NCBI GenBank assembly: GCA_018241525.1
Contig: JAFEDR010000011.1
Span: 434,001-498,000, forward strand
Direction of reading: 5' to 3'
DNA length: 64,000 bases
Source of the DNA: Pseudomonadota bacterium
Lineage (GTDB): Bacteria > Pseudomonadota > Gammaproteobacteria > Steroidobacterales > Steroidobacteraceae
A program made the position numbers and the translations under genes. This document shows positions 30,487-39,113 of the stretch, in pieces. The notes under the pieces are model-generated. The model worked only from the letters and a program-made list of their open reading frames with translations. It was not told the origin of the DNA and ran no database searches. Positions within the stretch are counted from its first letter, which is position 1. Each line of letters starts with the position of its first letter.

Positions 30487-31431
30487 ATGCCAGCGCCCCG
30501 CCCCCGCAACGTCTTTGCCGGCCCGTACCTCGATCGCGCGAGCGTGCTGCGGCGCGACGACGCCTGGGTCGCAGCCGCGCTCGCGGACCCCGCGACGCGC
30601 TACGTGCCGGTCTGGCAGTCGCAAAGCCTGCTGCGCCGGGAGCCGGAACCCGCGGCGGTGCTGCTCGAGCGCGCCGCGCTCGCCGACGCCGGGCCCGGCG
30701 AGGCGATCCTGCTCGGCCGCTACCAGGGCACGACCTGCTTCGCGGTCGAGTGGCAGGCGCCGATGCCGGCGCTGCCGCCGGCGGCCGAGTTCGCGGACCT
30801 GCGGCTCGCCGCGTGGCTGCTGCCGCACGACGAGGCCGGGCTGCTGGCCTATGCGCGCGCGATGGTCTATTGGCGTGCCCGGCACCGCTACTGCGGCGCC
30901 TGCGGCGCGCCGACCCGCGCCACGAGCGCCGGGCACGTGATGACCTGCACCCGCGAGGGCTGCGGCACGGAATCGTTCCCGCGCATCGACCCGGCCATCA
31001 TCGTGCTCGTCAGCGACGGCGAGCGCGCACTGCTCGGCCGGCAGGCCAGCTGGCCCGCGGGCCGCTACTCGACGATCGCCGGCTTCGTCGAGCCGGGCGA
31101 GAGCCTCGAGGACGCGGTGGTCCGCGAGGTGCGCGAGGAGACGGCGATCGACGTCGCCGAGGTCGAGTACCACTCCTCGCAGCCCTGGCCGTTCCCGTCC
31201 TCGCTGATGGTCGGCTTCCGCGCCCGCGCCGGCTCGACGCGCATCGCCTGCCCGGACGGCGAGCTCGAGGACGCGCGCTGGTTCACGGTCGCGGACATCG
31301 CCGGCGGCACGCCCGGGCTGCCGCCGCCGCAGTCGATCTCCTTCCGCCTGATCGCCGACTGGTACCTCGAGGCCTGCGGCCGCCGCCTCGAGGACGAGCG
31401 CGGCGCGCGGCTCTGGTCGGCGCAGCGCTGA
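30487..31431 (+). CDS. nudC: NAD(+) diphosphatase / NADH pyrophosphatase
   Basis: A 314-residue Nudix hydrolase that splits NAD(H) to NMN(H) and AMP, and in related enzymes removes NAD caps from RNA. The zinc ribbon is C136, C139, C154 and C159. The Nudix box runs from about G199 to E218 (GFVEPGESLEDAVVREVREE), followed by the NADH-specific motif SQPWPFPSS at 231-239. All catalytic Glu residues are kept. The TSUP permease gene starts at GTG 31434, two bases after the stop, so they share an mRNA. Confidence 0.95.
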   Translation: MPAPRPRNVFAGPYLDRASVLRRDDAWVAAALADPATRYVPVWQSQSLLRREPEPAAVLLERAALADAGPGEAILLGRYQGTTCFAVEWQAPMPALPPAAEFADLRLAAWLLPHDEAGLLAYARAMVYWRARHRYCGACGAPTRATSAGHVMTCTREGCGTESFPRIDPAIIVLVSDGERALLGRQASWPAGRYSTIAGFVEPGESLEDAVVREVREETAIDVAEVEYHSSQPWPFPSSLMVGFRARAGSTRIACPDGELEDARWFTVADIAGGTPGLPPPQSISFRLIADWYLEACGRRLEDERGARLWSAQR

Positions 31432-31433
31432 CG

Positions 31434-32213
31434 GTGGCGGAACCCGCGACGCTGGCCCTGCTCGCGGCGGCCTTCGCCGCCGGTGCGATCGACGCGATCG
31501 TCGGCGGCGGCGGGCTCATCCAGCTGCCGGCGCTCGCGACCGCCCTGCCCGAGGCCCCGCCGCCGACGCTGCTCGGCACCAGCAAGCTCGCCGGCCTCGC
31601 CGGCACCGCGAGCGCCGCCGCGCACTACGTGCGCGCCGTGCGCGTCGCGTGGCGCACGGTCCTGCCGGCGGCGCTGCTCGCGGCGCTCGCCTCGCTCGCC
31701 GGTTCCGCGACCGTCTCGCACGTGCCGGCGCAGCTGTTCCGGCCGCTGGTGCCGGTTGCGCTCGGTGCAGTGCTCGCCTATACGCTCGCGCACAAGGATC
31801 TCGGCCGCGTGCATGCGCCGCGCGCGCTCGACCGGCGCGCGGCGCTCGCCGGCGCGCTCGCGATCGCGGCGATCGGCTTCTACGACGGCTTCTTCGGCCC
31901 GGGCACCGGCAGCTTCCTGATGCTGTTGTTCGTGCGCTGGTACGGCTTCGACTTCCTCAACGCCTCCGCCGCCGCACGGCTGGTCAACGTCGCCACCAAC
32001 GCCACCTCGCTCGCCTGGTTCGGGCTGCACGGCCGCGTGCTCTGGCCGCTCGGCGCGGCGATGGCGATCGCCAACGTCGCCGGCGCGCAGCTCGGCGCAC
32101 GCACCGCGCTGCGGCGCGGCGCCGGCTTCGTCCGCGCGCTGTTCATCGCGATCGTGGGCCTGCTGATCGCACGCACCGCCTGGGACGCGTTGCGGCTCGT
32201 GCTCGCGCGCTGA
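31434..32213 (+). CDS. TSUP family (TauE/SafE) membrane permease
   Basis: A 259-residue inner-membrane protein with about eight helices in two repeats. The repeat signatures are DAIVGGGGLIQLPAL near the N-terminus and YDGFFGPGTGSFLML in the second half, both with the glycine pattern of TauE/SafE proteins, which export sulfonates, sulfite or other anions. GTG 31434 is next to the nudC stop, and no other start upstream is in frame without overlapping nudC. The substrate is unknown. Confidence 0.88.
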   Translation: MAEPATLALLAAAFAAGAIDAIVGGGGLIQLPALATALPEAPPPTLLGTSKLAGLAGTASAAAHYVRAVRVAWRTVLPAALLAALASLAGSATVSHVPAQLFRPLVPVALGAVLAYTLAHKDLGRVHAPRALDRRAALAGALAIAAIGFYDGFFGPGTGSFLMLLFVRWYGFDFLNASAAARLVNVATNATSLAWFGLHGRVLWPLGAAMAIANVAGAQLGARTALRRGAGFVRALFIAIVGLLIARTAWDALRLVLAR

Positions 32214-32220
32214 CCCGCCG

Positions 32221-32985
32221 ATGTGCCTCGTCGCGCTCGCCTGGCGTCCCGAGGATTCGACGCGCCTCGTACTCGTCGGCCATCGCGACGAGTTCCACGG
32301 CCGGGCGACCGCGCCGATGGACTGGTGGCCAGCGCCGCCGCTGCTCGCGGGCCGCGACCTGGTCGCGGGCGGCACCTGGCTCGGCGTCGACCGGCGCGGT
32401 CGGTTCGCGGTGATCACCAACCTGCGCGGCGCGCCGCTGCCGCCGGCGGCGCCCACGCGCGGCTCGCTGATCCCGCGCTACCTGGGTGGCACGCAGCCGC
32501 CGGGGGCATTCGTGGCTGCGCTCGCGGCCGAGGCGCGGCGCTATGCGGGCTTCAGCCTGCTGGCCGGCGACGCGCACGAGCTCTGGTACCTCTCGAACGG
32601 CGATCCGGCGGGCCCGCGCTCGCTCGCGCCCGGCGTGCACGCCCTCAGCAACGGGCCGCTCGGCGCCGACTGGCCAAAGGTACGCCGCGCCCGCGAGCGG
32701 CTCGCCGCGCGCCTCGCCGCGCCGCTGGCGGATGCCGCCGAGCTGCTACCGCTGCTCGCCGATCGCACGCCGGCACCGGATGCGGAGCTGTCCGACACCG
32801 GCATCGGCCTCGAGGCCGAGCGCCGGCTGTCACCGCCCTTCATCGTCGATGCGCGCTACGGCACGCGCGCCGCGACCGCGCTGGTCCTGCGCCGCGACGG
32901 CGGCGAGGCGCTCGAGCGCAGCCACGCGGCCGACGGCGGCATCGCCGGCGAGCGGCGCTTCACACTCGCGCCGCCGGGGGCTTGA
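32221..32985 (+). CDS. NRDE family protein (TANGO2-like)
   Basis: A 254-residue protein of the NRDE/TANGO2 superfamily. The catalytic-like Cys2 is at the very N-terminus (MCLVALAW), as in N-terminal nucleophile-type folds, and the name motif NRDE appears here as GHRDEF. GGTWLGVDRRGRFAVITN is the next conserved block. Family members have been linked to heme or lipid handling, but the bacterial role is unknown. It is 7 bp after the TSUP gene. The last bases overlap a TTGACG that may serve the argR promoter. Confidence 0.85.
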   Translation: MCLVALAWRPEDSTRLVLVGHRDEFHGRATAPMDWWPAPPLLAGRDLVAGGTWLGVDRRGRFAVITNLRGAPLPPAAPTRGSLIPRYLGGTQPPGAFVAALAAEARRYAGFSLLAGDAHELWYLSNGDPAGPRSLAPGVHALSNGPLGADWPKVRRARERLAARLAAPLADAAELLPLLADRTPAPDAELSDTGIGLEAERRLSPPFIVDARYGTRAATALVLRRDGGEALERSHAADGGIAGERRFTLAPPGA

Positions 32986-32990
32986 CGACG

Positions 32991-33029
32991 CTCGCATAAA
33001 TATGCAATTATTTTGGGACTTTATGCAGA
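32991..33029. promoter_or_regulatory. two phased ARG-box-like sites over the argR start
   Basis: CGCAT-AAAT-ATGCA (32993-33006) has the 5-4-5 geometry and A+T-rich centre of an ARG box (TGAAT-N4-ATTCA). A weaker copy, TGGGA-CTTT-ATGCA, is at 33014-33027. Their centres are 21 bp apart, which is the spacing of paired ARG boxes. The pair spans the argR start codon, so ArgR bound there would block its own expression and that of the operon. Confidence 0.5.
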
Positions 33030-33499
33030 CGAGTCCCCACCCCCTGTCCGCCGGCGCGGCGCGCGCGCCGGACGACCGGCGCGAGGCGCTGAAGCGGATC
33101 ATCCGCGACGGCGTCGTCGGCCGGCAGGCCGAGCTCGTCCGGCTGCTGAAGCGCGCCGGCTACCCGGTGACGCAGTCGAGCGTCAGCCGCGACCTGCGGG
33201 ACCTCGGCGTCGCGAAGGTCGGCGACCGCTACGTGCTGCCGGAGGACGCGGCGGCGCCCGTGGCCGGGCTCGCGGCAGTGGCCGGCTTCGTGCAGGACGC
33301 GGCGCCGGCGGGCCCGCACCTGACCGTGATCCGCACCACGATCGGCTCGGCGCAGAGCGTCGCGCTGGCGATCGACCGCGCCCGCTGGCCCGAGATCGTC
33401 GGCACGATCTCCGGCGACGACACGATCTTCGTCGCGACGGCGAGCGAGCGCGCGCAGCGCGCGGTGCTCGACCGCCTGCGTTCCCTCGCCAGCCGCTGA
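33023..33499 (+). CDS. argR: arginine repressor
   Basis: A 158-residue hexameric repressor that needs arginine as co-repressor. The N-terminal winged helix has VTQSSVSRDLRDLGVAKV as recognition helix and wing; the C-terminal domain ends with GTISGDDTIFVATAS, the Asp pair that binds arginine. ATG 33023 is preferred, with GGGA 4 nt upstream; ATG 33002 is in frame but lies in an A+T-rich operator stretch and has no ribosome binding site. argG starts 11 bp after the stop, so argR leads the arginine operon and probably represses it. Confidence 0.92.
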   Translation: MQTSPHPLSAGAARAPDDRREALKRIIRDGVVGRQAELVRLLKRAGYPVTQSSVSRDLRDLGVAKVGDRYVLPEDAAAPVAGLAAVAGFVQDAAPAGPHLTVIRTTIGSAQSVALAIDRARWPEIVGTISGDDTIFVATASERAQRAVLDRLRSLASR

Positions 33500-33509
33500 A
33501 GGCCCCGCC

Positions 33510-34742
33510 ATGACCACCGTCGCCCCGGGCGCATCGCCCATCCTGCTCGCTTTTTCCGGCGGCCTCGACACGTCGTTCTGCGTGCCGTGGCTCAAGGAGA
33601 CCTACGGGCGACCGGTGATCACCGTGACGGTCGATACCGGCGGGATCGACGCAGCGGCGGCGCAGACGCTGGAGGCGCGCGCGCGCGAGCTCGGCGCGAT
33701 GGCGCACCACCTGGTGCCCGCCAAGGCCGAGTATTTCGAGCGCGTGCTGAAGTACCTGCTGATGGGCAATGCGCGCCGCGGCCAGCTGTACCCGTTCTGC
33801 GTGGGCGCCGAGCGGGTGCTGCAGGCGCAGACGATCGCCGAGATGGCGAAGCAACTCGGCGCGACCACCGTGGCGCACGGCTGCACGGCCGCCGGCAACG
33901 ACCAGGTCCGCTTCGAGGTCGCGCTGCGCACGCTCGCGCCCGGGCTCGAGATCCTCGCGCCGGTGCGCGACCGTGCCTTCAAGCGGCCCGAGCAGCTCGC
34001 GTTCCTCGAGGCGCGCCGGCTGCCGGTGCCGCCCTATGGCGCGGCCTACTCGGTGAACCGCGGCCTGTGGGGCGTGACGATCGGCGGCAAGGAGACGCTG
34101 ACCTCCGACGGCAGCATCCCGGACGCCGCCTGGGTGCTGACCCGCGACGCGTTCTCGAGCCCGCGGCCGCCGGCGCGGCACGTGATCGGCTTCCGCGCCG
34201 GCGTGCCGGCCGCGCTCGACGGCGTCGCGCTCTCGCCGGTGACGCTGATCGAGAAGCTCGAGTCGCTGGCGGCCCCGTTCGGCATCGGCCGCGGCATCCA
34301 CCTCGGCGACACCGTCATCGGCACCAAGGGCCGGGTCGCGTTCGAGGCGCCGGCCGCCGAGGTGCTGCTGACGGCGCACCGCGAGCTCGAGAAGCTGGTA
34401 CTGACCGGCCGGCAGGCGCGCATCAAGGACCTGGTCGCGGCGCCCTACGGCGACCTGGTGCACGAGGGCCACCACCTCGACCCGGTGTGCCGCGACATCG
34501 AGGCACTGCTCGAGTCCTCGCAGCGGCGGGTCAGCGGCGAGGTCCGCGTGCTGTTCCGGCCCGGCAGCCTGTTCGTCGAGGGCGTGACCTCGCCGTACTC
34601 GCTGATGGCGGCCTCGAAGGGCGTGTACGGCGAATCGGCCGGCGAGTGGACGCCGGCGGACGCACTCGGCTACTCGAAGATGCTGGCGCTGACCGGCTCG
34701 TTCTACACGCGCGCCGGCCAGCGGGCGGAGTCCGGGGCATGA
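33510..34742 (+). CDS. argG: argininosuccinate synthase
   Basis: A 410-residue enzyme joining citrulline and aspartate with ATP. The PP-loop is LLAFSGGLDTSFC (residues 12-24) and the AHGCTAAGNDQVRFEVAL block is the conserved nucleotide and citrulline site. The sequence is of the shorter type found with acyl-ornithine carbamoyltransferases in Xanthomonas and Bacteroidetes rather than the long E. coli type. AAGG lies 7 nt before the ATG. Its stop overlaps the next gene (ATGA). Confidence 0.95.
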   Translation: MTTVAPGASPILLAFSGGLDTSFCVPWLKETYGRPVITVTVDTGGIDAAAAQTLEARARELGAMAHHLVPAKAEYFERVLKYLLMGNARRGQLYPFCVGAERVLQAQTIAEMAKQLGATTVAHGCTAAGNDQVRFEVALRTLAPGLEILAPVRDRAFKRPEQLAFLEARRLPVPPYGAAYSVNRGLWGVTIGGKETLTSDGSIPDAAWVLTRDAFSSPRPPARHVIGFRAGVPAALDGVALSPVTLIEKLESLAAPFGIGRGIHLGDTVIGTKGRVAFEAPAAEVLLTAHRELEKLVLTGRQARIKDLVAAPYGDLVHEGHHLDPVCRDIEALLESSQRRVSGEVRVLFRPGSLFVEGVTSPYSLMAASKGVYGESAGEWTPADALGYSKMLALTGSFYTRAGQRAESGA

Positions 34743-35824
34743 AGTCGGTCGTCGTCGACAAGATCGCCTCGATTACCCAGGCCTGCGGGCTCGGCCACGA
34801 GCTGCGCATCTCGGCCGACATCCCCTGCGAGGAGGGCGTCGTGGTCGTGGTCGAGGTGCTGACCAACAAGAGCACCTACAACCAGCTCGAACTCACCAGC
34901 GGCCGGATGGCGAAGGTCGCGAAGGGTGACGTGGTGGTCGGCGCGCTCGGCCACCGCAAGGCGCTGTTCGGCTACTCGGGGCACGTGCCCGAGTCGATCC
35001 GGCCGGGCGACGTCATCCAGATGCTGAACATCGGCGGCGTGCTCGGCGTCTGCGACTCGATCAACGCCGACAAGGGCCGGCCGTTCGACTGCCGCGTGCT
35101 CGGCGTCGTGCTGCAGTTCCCGTACCTCGGCGAGCGCATCGGCGTGCCGGCGCGCATCGGCCAGCGACCGCTCGATCTCGCCGCGCCGCTCGACACCCAG
35201 GGCGTGCCGGTGGTGGCGCTGGCCGGCACCTGCATGGAGGCCGGCAAGACCGCGGCGGCCTGCGCGATCATCGCGCGGATGCGCCACCGCGGTCTCGCGG
35301 TGCACGCCTTCAAGGCGACCGGCGTCTCGCTGCGGCGGGACATCCTGGCGATGGAGGACGCCGGCGCGCGCAAGACGATGATCTTCACCGACTTCGGCGT
35401 CGGCACCACGACCGCGAAGGTGGGACCTGCGCTGACGCGCGCGATGCTGACCGAGATGGCGCAGGGCCATCCGGACATCATCGTCTTCGAGCTCGGCGAT
35501 GGCCTGCTCGGGACGTACGGCGTCGAGGCGATACTCGCGGCCGCCGACATCCGCCAGGCGCTGACCGTGCTCGCGCTCTCGGCCAACGACCCGGTGGCCG
35601 CCTGGGGTGGCGTCAAGCTGCTGCGCGAGAAGTTCGGCATCGAGCCCGCGGTCGTCACGGGACCCGCCACCGACAACCAGGTCGGCGTCGACATCATCGC
35701 GCAGCAGATGGGCGTCGCCGGCGCGAACGCCATCACGAGCGGCGCCGAGCTCGGTGACCGGGTGATCGCGGCCGCCGGGCTGGACGCGAAGTTCCCGCTG
35801 AAGCCCGCCAGCGAGCCCGCGTGA
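34739..35824 (+). CDS. uncharacterised BioD-like P-loop NTPase within the arginine operon
   Basis: A 361-residue soluble protein. Residues 1-145 form a beta-rich domain (EEGVVVVVEVLTNKSTYNQL, then GYSGHVPESIRPGDVIQML). Residues 155-355 are a P-loop domain whose Walker A, GTCMEAGKT (163-171), has the form seen in dethiobiotin synthetase (GTDTxVGKT) and CobQ/CobB-type ATP-dependent enzymes. Further fold marks are HAFKATG and VFELGDGLLGTYG. I know no arginine enzyme of this kind. It overlaps argG by 4 nt (ATGA) and argC by 4 nt (GTGA), so it is translated with them and probably acts in the same pathway or its control. Confidence 0.75.
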   Translation: MKSVVVDKIASITQACGLGHELRISADIPCEEGVVVVVEVLTNKSTYNQLELTSGRMAKVAKGDVVVGALGHRKALFGYSGHVPESIRPGDVIQMLNIGGVLGVCDSINADKGRPFDCRVLGVVLQFPYLGERIGVPARIGQRPLDLAAPLDTQGVPVVALAGTCMEAGKTAAACAIIARMRHRGLAVHAFKATGVSLRRDILAMEDAGARKTMIFTDFGVGTTTAKVGPALTRAMLTEMAQGHPDIIVFELGDGLLGTYGVEAILAAADIRQALTVLALSANDPVAAWGGVKLLREKFGIEPAVVTGPATDNQVGVDIIAQQMGVAGANAITSGAELGDRVIAAAGLDAKFPLKPASEPA

Positions 35825-36888
35825 GCGCGCCGCGGCGGGTCCCGACGCTCGTGCTCGGCGGCAGCGGCTACGTCGCCGGCGAGCTGCTGCGCCTCGTCGC
35901 CGGGCATCCGCACCTGGCGCTCGCGGCGGCGGTGTCCGACTCGAAGCCCGGCGAGCGGATCGCCGCGGCCTTCCCGCACCTCGCGCCCGCCTACCCGGAC
36001 GCGACCTTCGTCGACGCCGACGCGGCGGTACGCGTCGTGGCGGAGGCGGCCGACAGCGCCGTCCTCGCCGCCGCGCCGCACGGCGTCTCGGCGGCGCTCC
36101 TCGACCGGCTGCTCGGCGCGGCGGACGCGGCCGGCACCCGCCCGCGCGTCGTCGACATCTCGGCGGATTTCCGCTTCGCGGACCCGGCCGCGTACGCGCG
36201 CGTCTATGGCCACACGCATGGCGCCCCGGCGCGGCTGCGTCAGTTCACCTGCGCGCTGCCCGAGCACCTGGCGGTGCTGCCGACGCCGCACGTCGCCCAC
36301 CCCGGCTGCTTCGCGACCGCGATGCTGCTCGCGCTCGTGCCGCTGCTGAAGCTCGGGCTGGTCGAGCCCGTCTTCTACGTGAGCGCCGTGACCGGATCGA
36401 CCGGCTCCGGCCGCTCGCCGGTCGACGGCACGCACCACCCGCGACGCCACAGCGACCTGCATGCCTACAACCCGCTCGGCCACCGCCACGCCCCGGAGGT
36501 GCTGGCGGTCGCGGAGGCGCTGACCGGGCGCCGCGCGGAACTGCAGTTCGTGCCGCATTCGGGGCCGTTCGCCCGCGGCATCCACGCCACGATCCAGGCG
36601 CGGCTCGCCCGGCCGGTTCCGGCCGCCGAGGTGCGCGAGGCGCTGGCGGCGTTCTACGCCGGCCAGCCCTTCGTGCGCGTGCTGGCGGAGCCGCCGCGGC
36701 TCAAGGACGTGGTGACCAGCAACTACGCGCAGCTGTCGGCGACGACGAGTGGCTCGTCGCTGGCCGTGATGAGCGTGATCGACAACCTGACCAAGGGCGC
36801 CGCCGGCGGTGCCGTGCAGTGGCTGAACCGGATGCTGGGACTCGACCCGGCGACCGGGCTCACCGCGCCGGCGCCCGGCTGGACCTGA
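35821..36888 (+). CDS. argC: N-acyl-gamma-glutamyl-phosphate reductase
   Basis: A 355-residue NADPH-dependent reductase acting on acyl-glutamyl phosphate. The Rossmann loop is VLGGSGYVAGELLRL, the catalytic Cys is in HPGCFATAML, and VTGSTGSGRSP and HPRRHSDLHAYNPLGHRH (with the active-site His) are conserved. The HPGCFAT variant, rather than NPGCYPT, again resembles the Bacteroidetes-type pathway. GTG 35821 overlaps the previous stop. argD starts 20 bp later with GAGG as ribosome binding site. Confidence 0.94.
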   Translation: MSAPRRVPTLVLGGSGYVAGELLRLVAGHPHLALAAAVSDSKPGERIAAAFPHLAPAYPDATFVDADAAVRVVAEAADSAVLAAAPHGVSAALLDRLLGAADAAGTRPRVVDISADFRFADPAAYARVYGHTHGAPARLRQFTCALPEHLAVLPTPHVAHPGCFATAMLLALVPLLKLGLVEPVFYVSAVTGSTGSGRSPVDGTHHPRRHSDLHAYNPLGHRHAPEVLAVAEALTGRRAELQFVPHSGPFARGIHATIQARLARPVPAAEVREALAAFYAGQPFVRVLAEPPRLKDVVTSNYAQLSATTSGSSLAVMSVIDNLTKGAAGGAVQWLNRMLGLDPATGLTAPAPGWT

Positions 36889-36908
36889 GCGCCCGCCGAG
36901 GTCCCGCC

Positions 36909-38072
36909 ATGGCCGTGCCGCAGCTGCCTGCCGTCGCCGCGAGCCACCTCGCGGCGGTCTTCGCCCAGTACCCGCTCGAGGTCGTGCACGCCGAGGGCGT
37001 CTGGCTGCAGACCGCCGACGGCCGCCGCATCCTCGACTGCTACGGCGGCCACGCGGTCGCCGCGCTCGGCTACGGTCACCCGCGCTGGATCGCGGCGCTC
37101 GAACGACAGGCGCGCGAGGTGCTGTTCCAGACCAACGCGATCCCGATGCCGGTGCGCGAGCGCGCCGCGGCGCGCCTCGCGGCGTTCGCGGGACTCGGGC
37201 TCGAGCAGGTGTTCTTCGTGAACTCCGGCGCCGAGGCGAACGAGAACGCGCTGCGGCTCGGCTTCAAGCTGACCGGGCGGCGCGAGGCGGTGGCGCTCGA
37301 GCACGGCTGGCACGGCCGGACCGCGGCGGCCGGCGCGGTGACCTTCGGCGCGCGCGAGAAGTGGTACGGCTTCCCGCGCGCGCCCTTCGACGTCCGCTGG
37401 GTGTCGCGCAGCGACCCGGCCGCCGCCGCGGCCGGGATCGGCGCGGACACCGCGTGCGTGATCGTCGAGCCCGTGCAGGGCCTGGCCGGCGCCTACGAGG
37501 TGCCGGTCGCGGTGCTCGAGGCGCTGCGGCGCCGCTGCACCGAGGTGGGTGCGCTGCTGATCTTCGACGAGGTGCAGTGCGGCGTCGGCCGCACCGGGGC
37601 GCCGTTCGGCGCGAACCGCGCCGGCGTCGTGCCGGACATCCTGACGACCGCGAAGGCGCTCGGCGCGGGCTTCCCGGTGTCGGCGATGTTGCTCGCGCCC
37701 GCGGTCGCGGCGCGGCTGCGGATAGAAGACCTGGGCACGACCTTCGGCGGCGGACCGCTCGCCTGCGCGATCGTCGAGGCGGTGATCGACATCATCGAGT
37801 CCGAGGGGCTGCTCGAGAACGTGCGGCGCATGTCGGCGCTGATCCGCTCGAGCTGCCGCGTCGGCCCGGTCACCGACATCCAGGGCGCCGGGCTGCTGCT
37901 CGGCCTCAGGACCTCCCGGCCGGCGAAGGAGGTGCAGCGCGAGTTGCTGGCGCGCGGCATCTTCGCCGGCACGGCGGCGGACCCGCACATCGTGCGGCTG
38001 CTGCCACCGTTCACGCTCGCCGCCGAGCACGTCGAGCGCCTCGCGGCCGCACTCGCGGCGCTGCCGGCATGA
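36909..38072 (+). CDS. argD: acyl-ornithine aminotransferase
   Basis: A 387-residue class-III PLP aminotransferase making N-acyl-ornithine from the semialdehyde. The cofactor contacts NSGAEANENAL, LIFDEVQCGVGRTG (Asp that holds the pyridine nitrogen) and TTAKALGAGFPVSAML (PLP lysine) are complete, followed by TTFGGGPLACA. GAGG lies 7 nt before the ATG at 36909. The stop overlaps argF' by ATGA. In the operon it stands between the reductase and the carbamoyltransferase, in pathway order. Confidence 0.93.
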   Translation: MAVPQLPAVAASHLAAVFAQYPLEVVHAEGVWLQTADGRRILDCYGGHAVAALGYGHPRWIAALERQAREVLFQTNAIPMPVRERAAARLAAFAGLGLEQVFFVNSGAEANENALRLGFKLTGRREAVALEHGWHGRTAAAGAVTFGAREKWYGFPRAPFDVRWVSRSDPAAAAAGIGADTACVIVEPVQGLAGAYEVPVAVLEALRRRCTEVGALLIFDEVQCGVGRTGAPFGANRAGVVPDILTTAKALGAGFPVSAMLLAPAVAARLRIEDLGTTFGGGPLACAIVEAVIDIIESEGLLENVRRMSALIRSSCRVGPVTDIQGAGLLLGLRTSRPAKEVQRELLARGIFAGTAADPHIVRLLPPFTLAAEHVERLAAALAALPA

Positions 38073-39073
38073 GCCCCGCGCGCTTCCTCGACCTGGCCGA
38101 CTTCAGCGGCGACGAGGTGCGCGAGCTGCTCGCGCTCGCCGACCGGCTGCAGCGTCACCCCGAGCCGCAGGCGCTCGCCGGCCGCATCCTCGGCCTCGTG
38201 TTCCTGAACCCGTCGCTGCGCACGCTCGCCTCGATGCAGGCGGGCATGGCACGCCTCGGCGGTACCTCGTTCGTGATCACGCCCGGCCAGGGCACCTGGG
38301 CGCTCGAGTCGCGCCTCGGCGTACGCATGGACGGCGCTGCCGCCGAGCACATCCGCGAGGGCCTGCCGGTGCTCGCCTCCTACTGCGATGCGCTCGGCAT
38401 CCGCGCCTTCGCCGAGGGCAAGGACCTCGCGGCCGACGTCGCCGACAGCGGCTTCCGCGCGATGGCGGCGCTGATCGACAAGCCGCTGGTGAACCTGGAA
38501 TCGGCGATCAACCACCCGTGCCAGGCGCTCGCCGACTGGAAGACGCTCGACGACGAGCGCGTGCCCGCGCGCGCGAAGTTCGTGCTGTCGTGGGTGCCGC
38601 ATCCGCGCGCGCTGCCGCTCGCAGTACCGGCGGCGGCGCTGCACATGGCGGCACTGCGCGGCCACGAGGTGGTGGTGCTGCGGCCCGAGGGCTTCGCGCT
38701 GCCGCCGGCGGTGATGGCGCGCGCCGAAGCCGCGGCGCGCGCCTCCGGCGGCTCGGTGCGCGAGACCGCCGACCGGCAGTCGGCGCTCGCCGGCGCGCAC
38801 GTGGTGTACGCCAAGGAGTGGGGCTCGACCGCGCACTACGGCGACGCAGCGGCGGACGCCGCGCTGCGCGCCGGCCTCGGCGACTGGCAGGTGCGCGAGT
38901 CGACCTTCGCCAGCGCCGCGCCGGGCTGCCGGCTGATGCACTGCCTGCCGGTGCGGCGCAACGTCGCGGTCGCCGACGAGGTCCTGGACGGTCCGCGCAG
39001 CGTGGTGCTGCGCGAGGCCCACAACCGCCTGGTCGTGCAGATGGCCGTGCTCCACCGACTGCTGAAGCCCTGA
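38069..39073 (+). CDS. argF': N-acyl-ornithine carbamoyltransferase (acetyl or succinyl)
   Basis: A 334-residue carbamoyltransferase of the AOTCase/SOTCase branch. The phosphate loop is FLNPSLRT (45-52), with HPCQ, a WGS element and HCLPVRRNVAVADEV near the end; the last motif marks acyl-ornithine enzymes, not ornithine enzymes. At the position that decides acyl choice (Glu92 in the Xanthomonas acetyl enzyme, Pro90 in the Bacteroides succinyl enzyme) this protein has Ala92 in MDGAAAEH. The segments LPVLASYCD and WVPHPRALPLAVP are closer to the succinyl enzyme as I remember it. Substrate therefore open. Confidence 0.85.
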   Translation: MSPARFLDLADFSGDEVRELLALADRLQRHPEPQALAGRILGLVFLNPSLRTLASMQAGMARLGGTSFVITPGQGTWALESRLGVRMDGAAAEHIREGLPVLASYCDALGIRAFAEGKDLAADVADSGFRAMAALIDKPLVNLESAINHPCQALADWKTLDDERVPARAKFVLSWVPHPRALPLAVPAAALHMAALRGHEVVVLRPEGFALPPAVMARAEAAARASGGSVRETADRQSALAGAHVVYAKEWGSTAHYGDAAADAALRAGLGDWQVRESTFASAAPGCRLMHCLPVRRNVAVADEVLDGPRSVVLREAHNRLVVQMAVLHRLLKP

Positions 39074-39113
39074 CGCGGCGCCGCCGCGGACCCGTTCACT
39101 TCCGAGGACTCCC

